Source: an uncultured Bacteroidota bacterium (GTDB taxonomy: Bacteria > Bacteroidota > Bacteroidia > AKYH767-A > 2013-40CM-41-45). From it: DNA of 57,880 bases. The position numbers and the translations under genes were made by a program. A model generated the notes under the pieces. The model was not told where the DNA came from, ran no database searches, and saw only the letters and a list, made by a program, of their open reading frames with translations. The DNA lies in NCBI GenBank assembly GCA_937871435.1, contig CALMQM010000075.1, forward strand, positions 1-57,880, in the 5' to 3' direction. This document shows, in pieces, positions 1 through 9,317 of this stretch; position 1 is the stretch's first letter, and every line of letters starts with the position of its first letter.

Positions 1-1350
1 TTGCGGTTATTGTGTATGTAATCTGAACAAATGTCGCGCTGATAGAATGTGAGGTTGTCACACCGGAGAATGTATAAGAACTAATTGCTCCCTGCGAAAC
101 TCCATCTACAATAACATCTTCGATCGCAAAACATGGATCAGGAGTAATGGAGTAGCTTTGGTCATTTCCACACAAAACAGTTGAAGTTCCTAGCGGAGTA
201 ATGCTTCCATTCGGACCCGCGGAAGAGGTTATGCTGTAACTCAACTGAACGAATGTCGCGCTGATCGTATGCGAAGCGGAAGTATTGGTGAATGTATAAG
301 AAGTAATTGCTCCCTGTGAAACACCGTCTACTACAACGTCATCAATCGCATAACAGGAATTTGGTGTAATGGTGAATGTCTGGTCGTTTCCACACAATAC
401 TGTATTAGCACCATTCGGAGAAATACTTCCATTGGCTCCGGCGGACGCAGTGATGGTATAGGAAATTCTTGTAAAGGAAGCACTGATGTTGTGTGTTGTT
501 GTAACATTTGAAAATGTGTAGGAAATAATCGCTCCCTGAGAAACACCATCTACAAGGACATCGTCAATGATATAACATAGATCCGGAGTGATAGTGTATG
601 TAAAATCTGAACCGCAATTCACTGTTGAAATTCCTGATGGAGAAATAGTCCCATGTGAGCCGGCAGTTCCTGACAGAACATAGGTGTTGAGTGTAAAACT
701 GGCACTAATTGTATGGTTCGCCCCAATTGTATTGAAAGTATATGATGAAATTGCTCCCTGAGATACACCGTCAACTAATACATCGGCAATGGAGTAACAA
801 CTGTTCGCGTTGATCAGATAAGTTTGATTACTTCCGCATGCAAGATTGCTGATTCCGGATGGAGAAATTGAGCCGTTTGATCCTGCTGATGCAGTAATGC
901 TATAGTTAATCTGTGCAAAAGTAGCACTGATAGAGTGTGAGGTAGTTACGTTTGTGAACGTATAAGAAGAAATAATTCCCTGAGAAACACCATCAACAAT
1001 CACATTGGCAATACTGTAACAAGGAGCCGGAGTAATTGTGTAGGTTATGTTCGTTCCACACGGAACATTGGTGATTCCCGGTGATGAAATGCTTCCATTC
1101 GAACCTGCACTGGCATTAACTGGATAATTGATTTGATTAAATGATGCACTGATCGCATGGTTCACAATCACATTTGTAAAAGTGTAGGAGCTAATTGCTC
1201 CCTGAGAAACACCATCTACTATAACATCAGCGATTGTGTAACATGGATCGGCTGTGATGTTGAAAGTTTGATTGGCTCCGAAATTAACAAGTGTATTTCC
1301 GTTAGGGGAGATACTTCCGTGTGCTCCTGCACTTGCAGTAATCGTAAGCT
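1..1350 (-). repeat. Six tandem 222-bp (74-codon) InlB-B-like repeats
   Basis: The core encoding VDGVSQGAI recurs on the plus-strand map at 83, 305, 527, 749, 971 and 1193, a spacing of exactly 222 bp each time. The units differ in sequence but show no indels. Each unit has the pattern ITASAG-NGSISP, a CG pair, ITP-xxCY, VDGVSQGAI, SYTF and HxISAxF. Two Cys about 13 residues apart are present in five units; the most N-terminal unit has Phe in place of the first. The array continues past the left edge. Confidence 0.92.
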
Positions 1351-4300
1351 GAATATTTCCGGAAACTGTCCACCAGTTTTTTATTGTAGACAATCCGTTT
1401 GCCTGGACGGAAAGTGTGCCGGGAGTTTGTGTACCCGGAGGCGGACTAGTCCAGGATGGGGGAGCAGTGATCCAGCGAATTGCGTTGAAGCTGGTAATTG
1501 ATCCTGCTTCGGTTGAACTGAAAGTATAATTCATGTTCATTGTCGGAGTGCCGGTTGTATTCAGGTACCAATACCTGTCAACGCAAATCGGACTGATATT
1601 TGTTCCTGAACCGTTTTGAATATGCGTCACTGTTGGTGGTAATGGCAGGTTGGCGGATGAAGTCCGATAAGTTCCGGCATAGAAATTCGCAGCGCTACCA
1701 CTACTTACTGTTGCCGTCAATGGAATGTAGGTAGTGGAGTTGTACCCAAAAGGAATAATATGATTTCCGGCAACAGTATTCATTGTCCATTTAACCAGAG
1801 CGCTTCCATTTTCAACTTCACTCCGGATGTAACCGGAAGTTCTTGAAATTGCTGTCACTGCAGAGTTTTCAATCACGATCATTCTTCCTCCTCCATTCGA
1901 AGGATTGTGGTCATTGTCGAGGTTCAACTCACCGGCAGTTAGAACCACTGAATTCCGGACTTGTACAGCACTGTCATTTGGACTATTCGTTGGGTAAACA
2001 AATTCTGCATCTGCGGTTCCTGTGAAGTTAATTGCCAGATTAAAATATTTATGGTTTGTCAACAGAGCCTTCCCGATGCCCATTCCTGTGATGATCTGGT
2101 TATCCACACCATTGTACTCAACAGTGGAACCGGAAGAAAGGTAGTAGTCGAAGTTATCCGTGATATTCGTCGCGAGCGCAGCGTTTACTGTTCCATTGTA
2201 CATGCCGTTTGTATGCTGCAATTTCAAACGTCCCAATACGGTGATTCCTGAAAAGGTATTCAATCGGTTACTTTGAATGCTGTTCGTTCTCATGTTCAAA
2301 ACACCATTCGGAAAAATGTTGAACCAATCGGGAAACGTACCGCGTGAATTGTTGTTGGATGAAACAATCAAATCACCACTTACCATGTCAAGCGTACAAT
2401 TATCCTGAATTGTCTGAAGAACCTGCTGGATATTATGTGTTCCTGTACGTGTATAAGCTATTGTTCCGGTTCTTGCAAAAGAGAGATTTCCGTACACATT
2501 TCCAGTACCCGCTTTTGTCATTGTTATTAACCCGCTTCCACCAAGTGTGTAATTCGGACTTTTTATGACGAGAGATAAAGTAAGTGTGCTGGGTGTTGTG
2601 GCTGAATTGTCATACGTGAAAGTTCCTCCGGTGTGTGTGAAATCCCCATTGTTATCGGCATTCGAATTCACGGTCATTGTAATGATCGCTCCGGTATTCA
2701 ATTCATCCGTTGGTGCATTGTGCAGATAAAAATTACCATTACTCTGGTTGTAAGCTCCCAGGATATTTACAACAGAAGTACCCGCATTGTCGCCGCCTTT
2801 AACCGAAGCTGTACCGCCACTAAGTGTGAAATCACCATTCACTGTAAGAGTTACACCTTGAGTAGCTGCAGAGAAAAAAGTTGTACCGCCAGAAATAGCT
2901 ACATTTCCTGTAACTGTAAAATTCACGGAATGTCCGTTACCAAAAGTAGTTCCCTGAACTGTGTTAAAGCTGTTGTTCCCGGCGCTGACATTAAAACTAC
3001 CTACAGAAATTGTTTCAGCGCCAAGTGACTGACTTGAGATAAATGTTCCATTAGCTCCGCTGATTGTAAAGCTTCCCCCGACCTGAAGATTAAGTGTGAG
3101 ATTATTGAGGTCGAATGCAGTTTTTGCAAGACCAATGAAGGAGAAAAAGTCGCTCGTTGATGCAAAATTTATCTTACATGCAGATGTAATTGTGAACACT
3201 CCGGATCCGCTGCTTGTGTTACAAGTATTGAAAGCGTTGAAATATCCACCGTCATAATCAATACTGTTTGCGGTGAATGTGATGGTGCTTGAGGTGGTTG
3301 TCAGGGTATTGTTCAGACAGGTAAAATTTCCCGCATTCACATCAACAATTCCGGTAACGTTAAATGTACAATTACCACTTCCGTTTACAATTCCACAGAA
3401 CAATCCTCCATTCTGTACAAAATTTCCTCCGACAGTAAATGTGAGATTGGAAGCTGATGAATCAACACAAATTACTCCCTGATTGCTCGCAGTTCCTGAG
3501 TTTTGTACAGTGAAATTAGAAGTTGTATTCACAATGGTTGGGCCGGAAGAACGATTTGCTTTAAAGTAATCTGAAGCAGTTACACTGTTAAACAAAAAGC
3601 TTCCTCCAAAAATTACGGAATCGGTATTCAAATTCTGATCATAGGATTGTCCGATAAAGCGGCCACTTGTTTGAGTGTACAGATTACTTGTCTTGAAAGT
3701 GAGCGCACCGTTTGTATTTCCTACGACAAATAAAGCACCTGCACCATTGAGGGTAGCATCATGGCCCACTGTGAAACGGATTTTGTTTGTATTCGAATCT
3801 GACCAGGCAACGTAAGTGTTTGAATTTCCATTTATCGTAAGATTATTGTTGATTGTGAATGTTCCTGATCCTTTTGGATAAAGAACTGATCCGGGCCGAC
3901 CGAACAGATAATTATTTTGCCCTGATGTAATGATAAGATCATTAGTAATGAATGTCAGATTGTAATTGCCACCATCGAGAAAAGAAACACTCCCTGCAGC
4001 GGTACTATTTAATGTTGTATTGCCGTTGACAGTTAATTTAGCGGGAGCGTCAGCTTTGGTTACAAGGTTAAAATTCCCTCCATTTATTGACAGGTTTCCG
4101 CCAACAGTAACTCTTGCTTCCGAACCCAATTGTCCCCATGAACCGGTGATTCCTGTGAAAGATGATGTGATCGAAAGATTGCCTGTGAGAGTAAACGTCA
4201 GAATTCCCATGGAGGAGTCCAGCAATGTCACAGGTGTGGTTGATGAACTGTTGACAGTAAAGTTTCCTGCAGTAATTGCAAGATCACGATCATATCCCCG

Positions 4301-5071
4301 TTGAAAAATCAGACTTCCTGTGCCATTGACTAATACATCTCCCAAAAAAATCTGGTTGGTGTTTCCTGTACCGTCATCCATCACAATTGTACTTGCAGAA
4401 ACAGTAAATAGTCCACGAATCCTGTTGAAGGAAGGGTAAGCAAAATTTCCATCCTGATCCCATACACCTCCCGGTACTGTTGCACTGAGTGTGAGATTCC
4501 CAAAATTACTTGTGGCTATTCGTGTTTGATCACCAAGTGGAATGGAGCCATCGTTCCATTTTTGAATAATCAGATTACTCGTGATGGAAAACGTTTCGTA
4601 AGAATTATAGAAAATACTCTCGTCAACCGAATCACTTAATAAGGGGTTGTGTGTATAGGTTGCAGTGCCATTCAGGAAAAATGTTTTGCCCAATACGAGA
4701 AATTCTATGCGACCATTATTGGTTAATGAAGCACCGGTATTGACTGTGATATTCCCGCCGGTTACTAAGTCAGCAGTAGAAGTGTTGTTAATCACAACTG
4801 ATCCATTGACAATCAAATCTCCAATTTGGGGTGTAATGCTGTCGATGCTCAAGGTGACCCCTGAATTCACAATAATGTATTGTCCGGCAGTAGGCGGAGC
4901 AGGAGACCAGATAGATGGATTGCGAAATTCGCCGTTGCTGATACAGGTTACCTGAGCAAGTATTGTGGAGGAGCTAAGAGTTAAAAGACTGAATAGAATG
5001 ATCCGGTTTAACAGGGAAATTCGAAGAATGAATATCCTGTTTCGGATAAGCAGAGTACGTACCGATTTCAT
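1..5071 (-). CDS. Giant secreted adhesin-like protein, beta-strand repeats plus InlB-B-like repeats (3' end off window)
   Basis: The frame is open on the minus strand from an ATG at 5071 to the left edge, giving at least 1690 residues with the C terminus missing. Residues 1 to about 40 form a long signal peptide ending LSSSTILAQ. The next ~1100 residues are Asn/Thr/Ser/Gly-rich with recurring short strands (GNLTVNG, GGNFTVNS type), as expected of a parallel beta-helix surface protein. From about residue 1240 the protein changes to tandem 74-residue units with a VDGVSQGAISSYTF core, resembling the divergent InlB B-repeat (Flg_new_2) family. Such Bacteroidota proteins usually end in a T9SS sorting domain; that end is not visible here. 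Its role as an adhesin or matrix protein is inferred from architecture only. The many short plus-strand ORFs inside are antisense shadows. Confidence 0.85.
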   Translation of the reverse strand, partial: MKSVRTLLIRNRIFILRISLLNRIILFSLLTLSSSTILAQVTCISNGEFRNPSIWSPAPPTAGQYIIVNSGVTLSIDSITPQIGDLIVNGSVVINNTSTADLVTGGNITVNTGASLTNNGRIEFLVLGKTFFLNGTATYTHNPLLSDSVDESIFYNSYETFSITSNLIIQKWNDGSIPLGDQTRIATSNFGNLTLSATVPGGVWDQDGNFAYPSFNRIRGLFTVSASTIVMDDGTGNTNQIFLGDVLVNGTGSLIFQRGYDRDLAITAGNFTVNSSSTTPVTLLDSSMGILTFTLTGNLSITSSFTGITGSWGQLGSEARVTVGGNLSINGGNFNLVTKADAPAKLTVNGNTTLNSTAAGSVSFLDGGNYNLTFITNDLIITSGQNNYLFGRPGSVLYPKGSGTFTINNNLTINGNSNTYVAWSDSNTNKIRFTVGHDATLNGAGALFVVGNTNGALTFKTSNLYTQTSGRFIGQSYDQNLNTDSVIFGGSFLFNSVTASDYFKANRSSGPTIVNTTSNFTVQNSGTASNQGVICVDSSASNLTFTVGGNFVQNGGLFCGIVNGSGNCTFNVTGIVDVNAGNFTCLNNTLTTTSSTITFTANSIDYDGGYFNAFNTCNTSSGSGVFTITSACKINFASTSDFFSFIGLAKTAFDLNNLTLNLQVGGSFTISGANGTFISSQSLGAETISVGSFNVSAGNNSFNTVQGTTFGNGHSVNFTVTGNVAISGGTTFFSAATQGVTLTVNGDFTLSGGTASVKGGDNAGTSVVNILGAYNQSNGNFYLHNAPTDELNTGAIITMTVNSNADNNGDFTHTGGTFTYDNSATTPSTLTLSLVIKSPNYTLGGSGLITMTKAGTGNVYGNLSFARTGTIAYTRTGTHNIQQVLQTIQDNCTLDMVSGDLIVSSNNNSRGTFPDWFNIFPNGVLNMRTNSIQSNRLNTFSGITVLGRLKLQHTNGMYNGTVNAALATNITDNFDYYLSSGSTVEYNGVDNQIITGMGIGKALLTNHKYFNLAINFTGTADAEFVYPTNSPNDSAVQVRNSVVLTAGELNLDNDHNPSNGGGRMIVIENSAVTAISRTSGYIRSEVENGSALVKWTMNTVAGNHIIPFGYNSTTYIPLTATVSSGSAANFYAGTYRTSSANLPLPPTVTHIQNGSGTNISPICVDRYWYLNTTGTPTMNMNYTFSSTEAGSITSFNAIRWITAPPSWTSPPPGTQTPGTLSVQANGLSTIKNWWTVSGNIQLTITASAGAHGSISPNGNTLVNFGANQTFNITADPCYTIADVIVDGVSQGAISSYTFTNVIVNHAISASFNQINYPVNASAGSNGSISSPGITNVPCGTNITYTITPAPCYSIANVIVDGVSQGIISSYTFTNVTTSHSISATFAQINYSITASAGSNGSISPSGISNLACGSNQTYLINANSCYSIADVLVDGVSQGAISSYTFNTIGANHTISASFTLNTYVLSGTAGSHGTISPSGISTVNCGSDFTYTITPDLCYIIDDVLVDGVSQGAIISYTFSNVTTTHNISASFTRISYTITASAGANGSISPNGANTVLCGNDQTFTITPNSCYAIDDVVVDGVSQGAITSYTFTNTSASHTISATFVQLSYSITSSAGPNGSITPLGTSTVLCGNDQSYSITPDPCFAIEDVIVDGVSQGAISSYTFSGVTTSHSISATFVQITYTITA

Positions 5072-5363
5072 GAAATTTGTAAAGAAATGCAAGTACTAAA
5101 TATATTGAATTTCCCTGAATTAAAAAGGCTCTAAACGCTTTATTTGACGCGCCTTTTCGGGGTTTTTAATGAAATTTCAAGGATTCGGATTTTGACACTT
5201 TTCTTATCAAAGCGGAAGATTGCTTTTGTACAATAATCTGTTCCATGTTTTTTATGCGTTTCAGTTTTAAATTGATTGGAAAGAATAGAATTCTCAGAAA
5301 AAAATGATCGAATTAATTTTGAAAAGATATGGACTCCGCTTGAGCCAAATTGGACCTTACACT

Positions 5364-6146
5364 TTAGGGAGTTATGAGTCTGCTGTCAAAATAAAAAGTA
5401 GAGGAATTGAAAATCCAGGGTGCGGAACAGACAGTGATTTCATAACTGGTGCCGGAAATTCTGTTCACATATATATCACTTCCTGATGAAAGGCTGCCAC
5501 TTATAAAGCCTTCAAAAAAGGAAATGTATACAAATCCAGCGGATGGAGAAGGATCATTGATAGTTTTGTAGATTCCGGTGCTGAGTGTGGAGCCAAATTT
5601 AAAAGTTACGGAAGGCCCGCTGAAGGAGGTTCCGGAAACAACATTGTCTGCATCAGGACCTGTGATTTGATTGTATGAATAATTCGGATTACCTCCGCCG
5701 ATGCTCACTCTGTTCATCGTCAGGTTACATGGAGGTGTTAAAGGAGTTGCTTCGATACTGTCAAGCCTCAGAGCGTTCCCAACGGAATATCCGTATTCAT
5801 TCGTCGCCCAGGCTTGAAAATAATAGACTGAATCAGCATTAAAGTCTGATGCCGGGTACAAACCAGAGAACCCGGTACCATAAAGAGAACATATAATTTG
5901 ACCTTCACTAATTTTCAGGTTGCTGTGAGTGCCCATACACACTCCGGAATATTCTATTTGGCTTCCGTCTGATTCTCCGGGAGAATTAATTTTGCCGGTT
6001 ACAAGAACATCTCCTGAAGACAGTTTAACTGCAGATACTGTTGTGACTTTTGGTAAGTAATCATTTACATCGCTCAAAGCTTTTTTGCAAGAATACATAG
6101 AAGCAAAGCAACAGAATGATAGAAAAATGGAAAGAAAAATTTTCAC
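5364..6146 (-). CDS. Putative lipoprotein, unknown function
   Basis: A ~260-residue protein with a hydrophobic N terminus followed by a Cys (MYSCKK) that fits a loose Bacteroidota lipobox, so it is probably anchored in the outer membrane. The mature part is Gly/Ser-rich with predicted strands, includes a segment resembling the FN3-like phrase YYFQAWATNEYGYS, and ends in a region with several Cys and aromatic residues. No catalytic motif is recognisable. The start is uncertain: a TTG at 6155 overlaps the upstream stop, while a GTG at 6146 gives the more typical start MKIFLSIF, which I prefer. It is translationally linked to the upstream outer-membrane protein gene, suggesting the two products act together at the envelope. 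Confidence 0.7.
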   Translation of the reverse strand: MKIFLSIFLSFCCFASMYSCKKALSDVNDYLPKVTTVSAVKLSSGDVLVTGKINSPGESDGSQIEYSGVCMGTHSNLKISEGQIICSLYGTGFSGLYPASDFNADSVYYFQAWATNEYGYSVGNALRLDSIEATPLTPPCNLTMNRVSIGGGNPNYSYNQITGPDADNVVSGTSFSGPSVTFKFGSTLSTGIYKTINDPSPSAGFVYISFFEGFISGSLSSGSDIYVNRISGTSYEITVCSAPWIFNSSTFYFDSRLITP

Positions 6147-6151
6147 AAAAA

Positions 6152-6772
6152 TCAATTAAAGTTTAAATGAATCCCTATGCCATATGTATTGCCTGCATTT
6201 GTTGATTTAGGTTCCGCATTCAGCCAACCCATTCGTTCCAGATTTGCGAATAGTCCAAGCGATTTGCTGAGTTTATATTCAACTCCTAATCTGCCTCGGA
6301 ATCCGGCCAGGATGCTTCCTCCACTGTAGGATTCATCACTGATTAATTCCATATAGCTTGTGTATTCAATCTCTGAAAATCCGGCTGTAATGTCAAGGCC
6401 CACATAAACAAAAAATGGATCTTTCTTTATAAATGGCCAGTCCATTCCACAATAAAGTAACAGTAAATTATATTTTTGATAACACTGATATCCTTGTACA
6501 ACCATTGATCCTGTTGATCCGCTGTAATAATAACCTGTTGTTGGAAATGTGTCTAAACGGGGAGTGAATGAAAGATACGTGATGGAAAAGCTGCTTCGGA
6601 TCGGATCCGCTTCATCGATCCCGTTAGCATATCCAAGTTCAGCGGAATATGCCGGTTTCATCACATAACCAAATTCTCCTGTCGGACGGAAGTTGTAGAG
6701 CATCAGTGAAATTTGTGCGGATGCGGAATAAAATGAAACAAACATCAGAAAGCTAAGTAAGATTTTTTTCAT
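6152..6772 (-). CDS. Putative outer-membrane beta-barrel protein
   Basis: A 206-residue protein with a cleavable signal peptide (MKKILLSFLM to about SASAQ). Alternating hydrophobic and aromatic strands follow (SLMLYNF, YVGLDITAGF, GFRGRLGVEYKL), and the last residue pattern GIGIHLNFN is typical of a terminal beta-strand of a small 8-stranded barrel. The size fits the OmpW/outer-membrane beta-barrel class, but no specific family is recognised. It is the first gene of a two-gene unit with the downstream lipoprotein, whose start region overlaps its stop. A -7-like box lies about 32 bp upstream. Function is unknown; a structural or docking role is only an inference. Confidence 0.75.
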   Translation of the reverse strand: MKKILLSFLMFVSFYSASAQISLMLYNFRPTGEFGYVMKPAYSAELGYANGIDEADPIRSSFSITYLSFTPRLDTFPTTGYYYSGSTGSMVVQGYQCYQKYNLLLLYCGMDWPFIKKDPFFVYVGLDITAGFSEIEYTSYMELISDESYSGGSILAGFRGRLGVEYKLSKSLGLFANLERMGWLNAEPKSTNAGNTYGIGIHLNFN

Positions 6773-6803
6773 AGAACATTTAAGTTTAGGGTTGCCCTGT
6801 TTT

Positions 6804-6811
6804 CAAATGTA
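6804..6811 (-). promoter_or_regulatory. Bacteroidota -7 box (TACATTTG)
   Basis: On the minus strand the sequence TACATTTG matches the TAnnTTTG consensus of the primary Bacteroidota sigma factor. It sits 32 bp upstream of the beta-barrel gene start at 6772. No clear TTTG -33 element was found at the expected distance, so this is a half-supported promoter. Confidence 0.45.
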
Positions 6812-7071
6812 GAAAAATAATGGATGTGACATCTCTCGTTTAAAATTCTTTCCTAAGTAACACAAATCGGTTGGAAGCAAGATGGAACAGTGTCTGATTT
6901 TTTATTAAAAGAATATGTAGAATTTGTTAGTTGAAGAAAAAACCTGAGAATATTTCAAATAAATTTAAGTATGAATAAAAGATAGAATTTAGTGTTCAGT
7001 ATGACAATACTTACTAATATTTAATACCAATTATTAATATTTTGCCTTGGATAAGAATGGGAACATTCACT

Positions 7072-9087
7072 TCATCTTTCGGCTTCTCTTTCGTCCATTC
7101 TATTCGGTTGCACTTTAATGAATTTACTCCGGAAAACCATGTCTCCTTTGGTTTCAAGACAAATTACGTAGGTGCCCGGTTTCAAATCATCCATGAATAG
7201 TGTTTTTTCATTTCCCGAAAAATTATCTTCTGCAATTAATTTTCCGCTGAGATCGAAAATTCGTAATTGTCCTTGAATTTTTTCAAGAGCAGAAACAGTT
7301 AGTTTGTCCAAAACAGGATTCGGATAAATGGATATGTCCTGATGTTTGATTTCTTCAATTCCTGTCACAAAAATTGAATTGCTGCAAGCCATACATCCTG
7401 ATGTGTTGATCACACAAGCATCATAATCTCCACCTACACCATTCGCGTCGATTCCCTGAGTAAAATAGGGCAGAGGATTTCCGTCCAGATGCCAGAGATA
7501 ACTATAGGCCGCTGACCCGCCGTAACATGTCATTGTATTGTTTGCGCTTTGATAGACAATGTTGGGTGTACCCGGATTTGCATAGGGATGATAAATAAGG
7601 TGAAAGAGTTGTGTGTTTTGATTGCCATAACTATCGGTTCCATGAGCAGTATAGGTAATTGTGCCTGTTGGAAATGCAAAAACTGATGAGCCTGTTGTTG
7701 CACTCAAGCCGACAGCCGGCGTCCAGGTATAATTGAAATTTCCTGAGGCTTTCAGTTGTGTCCAGAAATCATTGTTGTCGCAATAACTGATGGTGTCGTG
7801 TGTAATAATGTTTAAGGGATATGAAATCGAACAGGTATTGACGGAGATTTGGATCTGGCTCCCGACTTTATTCACTTCAGTCCAGGAGGGGCGAATCAAA
7901 TTTGCCGTGGCGTCAAGCATCATGTAATGGCCGAAAAAAGAGCCGGAGGCGTTAAAATAGAGCGGTCGGCTGTCTGTTATTTTCACATTGTTGAATGTGA
8001 TTCCCTGATCCGCGGAATAGGTCATATACACATTCGTCAGTTTGGTATAATCTCTCGTGTCGTAATAGGAGATAAATATATTTCCGCTGCTGTCATCAAC
8101 TGCAATTGCCGGGAGAAATTGCAAATAGCCGGTATCCCCGTCACTTATTTTTACGGGACTGCTCCAGGTGTTTCCTCCGTCAGAAGAGCGAAGAAAATAC
8201 ACATCTGATTCAAAATACAGATTTGATTTATTTCTTCCGTAGGTTACATAGATATTTCCTCTGCCTGGTCCATTACTCTTGTCACAGGCAACCTGAATCA
8301 ATGAACCTGTAGCATTGGTATAAAAACTTTCGGGTATGGTTTGTATTCTGCTATTGCTTGAATCAATATTGAGAGGAGCATTCATCCAGGTATTTCCACC
8401 ATCCATCGATTTGTTGAAGAGTATGCCTGAATCGGAATTGCAAATGACATACAGTTCACCATTCGGTCCTGTTGTGAGAGCACTGTAAGGATAGGAACGG
8501 GTTTGTCCCTGGTTAAGAAGAAGCTGAACCGGACTCCAGGTCTGACCTCTGTCTGAAGACTTACAAAATCCAAGTTGATATGTATTGCTGATCGGATAAG
8601 CCAGAAACCCGACATAGATATTATTTTTATACGGGCTACCGGGATTCTGATCAATACAGGCAAATGGCTTGTCGTGACCGTATGCGGTGTCATAATCAAT
8701 ATATGTTTCCTGAGTGTAAGTTACTCCATGATCAATTGACCGGTTGCAAATGAGACGATCCAGATTCACATAGGTACCGGAACCTCTGGCGTCGTGAATA
8801 AAATAAACGTAGCCGCTGTCATCTGTCAGCATGCAGGGATCACCGAATGGTTCCACCACGCTGTTCAATGTACTGGAATCCCAGGTGGATCCATAATCAT
8901 GCGAATAGTAAGCGCCAGCCCAGGCAGAACCACTATTCTGATTGCATCCCACATACATATTCGCCGGATTAGTCCGGTCGATACATATTGCAGGTTCATT
9001 GGAGTTGTAGAAGTTTGATATGCGAATACGTTGAGCTTCGGCACACAAACAGATCAAAGTAAAAAGGAATAGTAAAGTGTATTTCAT
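7072..9087 (-). CDS. T9SS-sorted secreted protein with BNR/sialidase-like propeller
   Basis: A 671-residue protein. A signal peptide (MKYTLLFLFTLICLCAEAQ) is followed by a beta-propeller with repeated Asp-box motifs: SHDYGSTWDS, SSDRGQTWSP, SMDGGNTWMN, SSDGGNTWSS and SADQGITFNN, spread over roughly residues 60-380. Next come an Ig/PKD-like region (about 430-570) and a C-terminal T9SS type A sorting domain that starts at IYPNPVLDKL and continues with the typical GxYxxxxxTKGxxxxxKFIK pattern. Sialidase active-site residues (the Arg triad) cannot be assigned, so enzymatic activity should not be assumed; many such proteins are non-catalytic. It should be exported by the Sec system and then by T9SS to the cell surface or medium. 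It stands alone, with no operon partner. Confidence 0.88.
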   Translation of the reverse strand: MKYTLLFLFTLICLCAEAQRIRISNFYNSNEPAICIDRTNPANMYVGCNQNSGSAWAGAYYSHDYGSTWDSSTLNSVVEPFGDPCMLTDDSGYVYFIHDARGSGTYVNLDRLICNRSIDHGVTYTQETYIDYDTAYGHDKPFACIDQNPGSPYKNNIYVGFLAYPISNTYQLGFCKSSDRGQTWSPVQLLLNQGQTRSYPYSALTTGPNGELYVICNSDSGILFNKSMDGGNTWMNAPLNIDSSNSRIQTIPESFYTNATGSLIQVACDKSNGPGRGNIYVTYGRNKSNLYFESDVYFLRSSDGGNTWSSPVKISDGDTGYLQFLPAIAVDDSSGNIFISYYDTRDYTKLTNVYMTYSADQGITFNNVKITDSRPLYFNASGSFFGHYMMLDATANLIRPSWTEVNKVGSQIQISVNTCSISYPLNIITHDTISYCDNNDFWTQLKASGNFNYTWTPAVGLSATTGSSVFAFPTGTITYTAHGTDSYGNQNTQLFHLIYHPYANPGTPNIVYQSANNTMTCYGGSAAYSYLWHLDGNPLPYFTQGIDANGVGGDYDACVINTSGCMACSNSIFVTGIEEIKHQDISIYPNPVLDKLTVSALEKIQGQLRIFDLSGKLIAEDNFSGNEKTLFMDDLKPGTYVICLETKGDMVFRSKFIKVQPNRMDEREAER

Positions 9088-9317
9088 ACATCCGCTTTTT
9101 GATAAAAGGAATATCAGTCAAGGTACAATGTAATCATTTTTCCAGAATCATTCTTGCAAACAGATTCGAAGAGTGATGAAGTTTGGTAATTGTGGTTCCT
9201 GCAGGTAATTTGATGGTTTTTAAAATTTGCTGTCTGTCTCGTAAAATAAAATGGAATTTTATAAGAGGAATAAAATGATTTGGGAGGGAAAAAAAGGTTT
9301 GATGATGATTGCAAAAA

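Noticed and set aside
1-1350. 222-bp tandem repeat as a CRISPR-like or satellite array
   Set aside because: The units are far too long for CRISPR repeats, diverged, and in frame within a protein with clear domain periodicity.
1157-4955. Many plus-strand frames of 70-130 codons
   Set aside because: They lie antisense to one continuous minus-strand secreted-protein gene with signal peptide and repeats; none has a recognisable product.
9114-9314. 66-codon minus-strand frame between the BNR and MBL-fold genes
   Set aside because: Residue composition (Ser/Phe/Asn/Lys-rich) and lack of motifs suggest chance.
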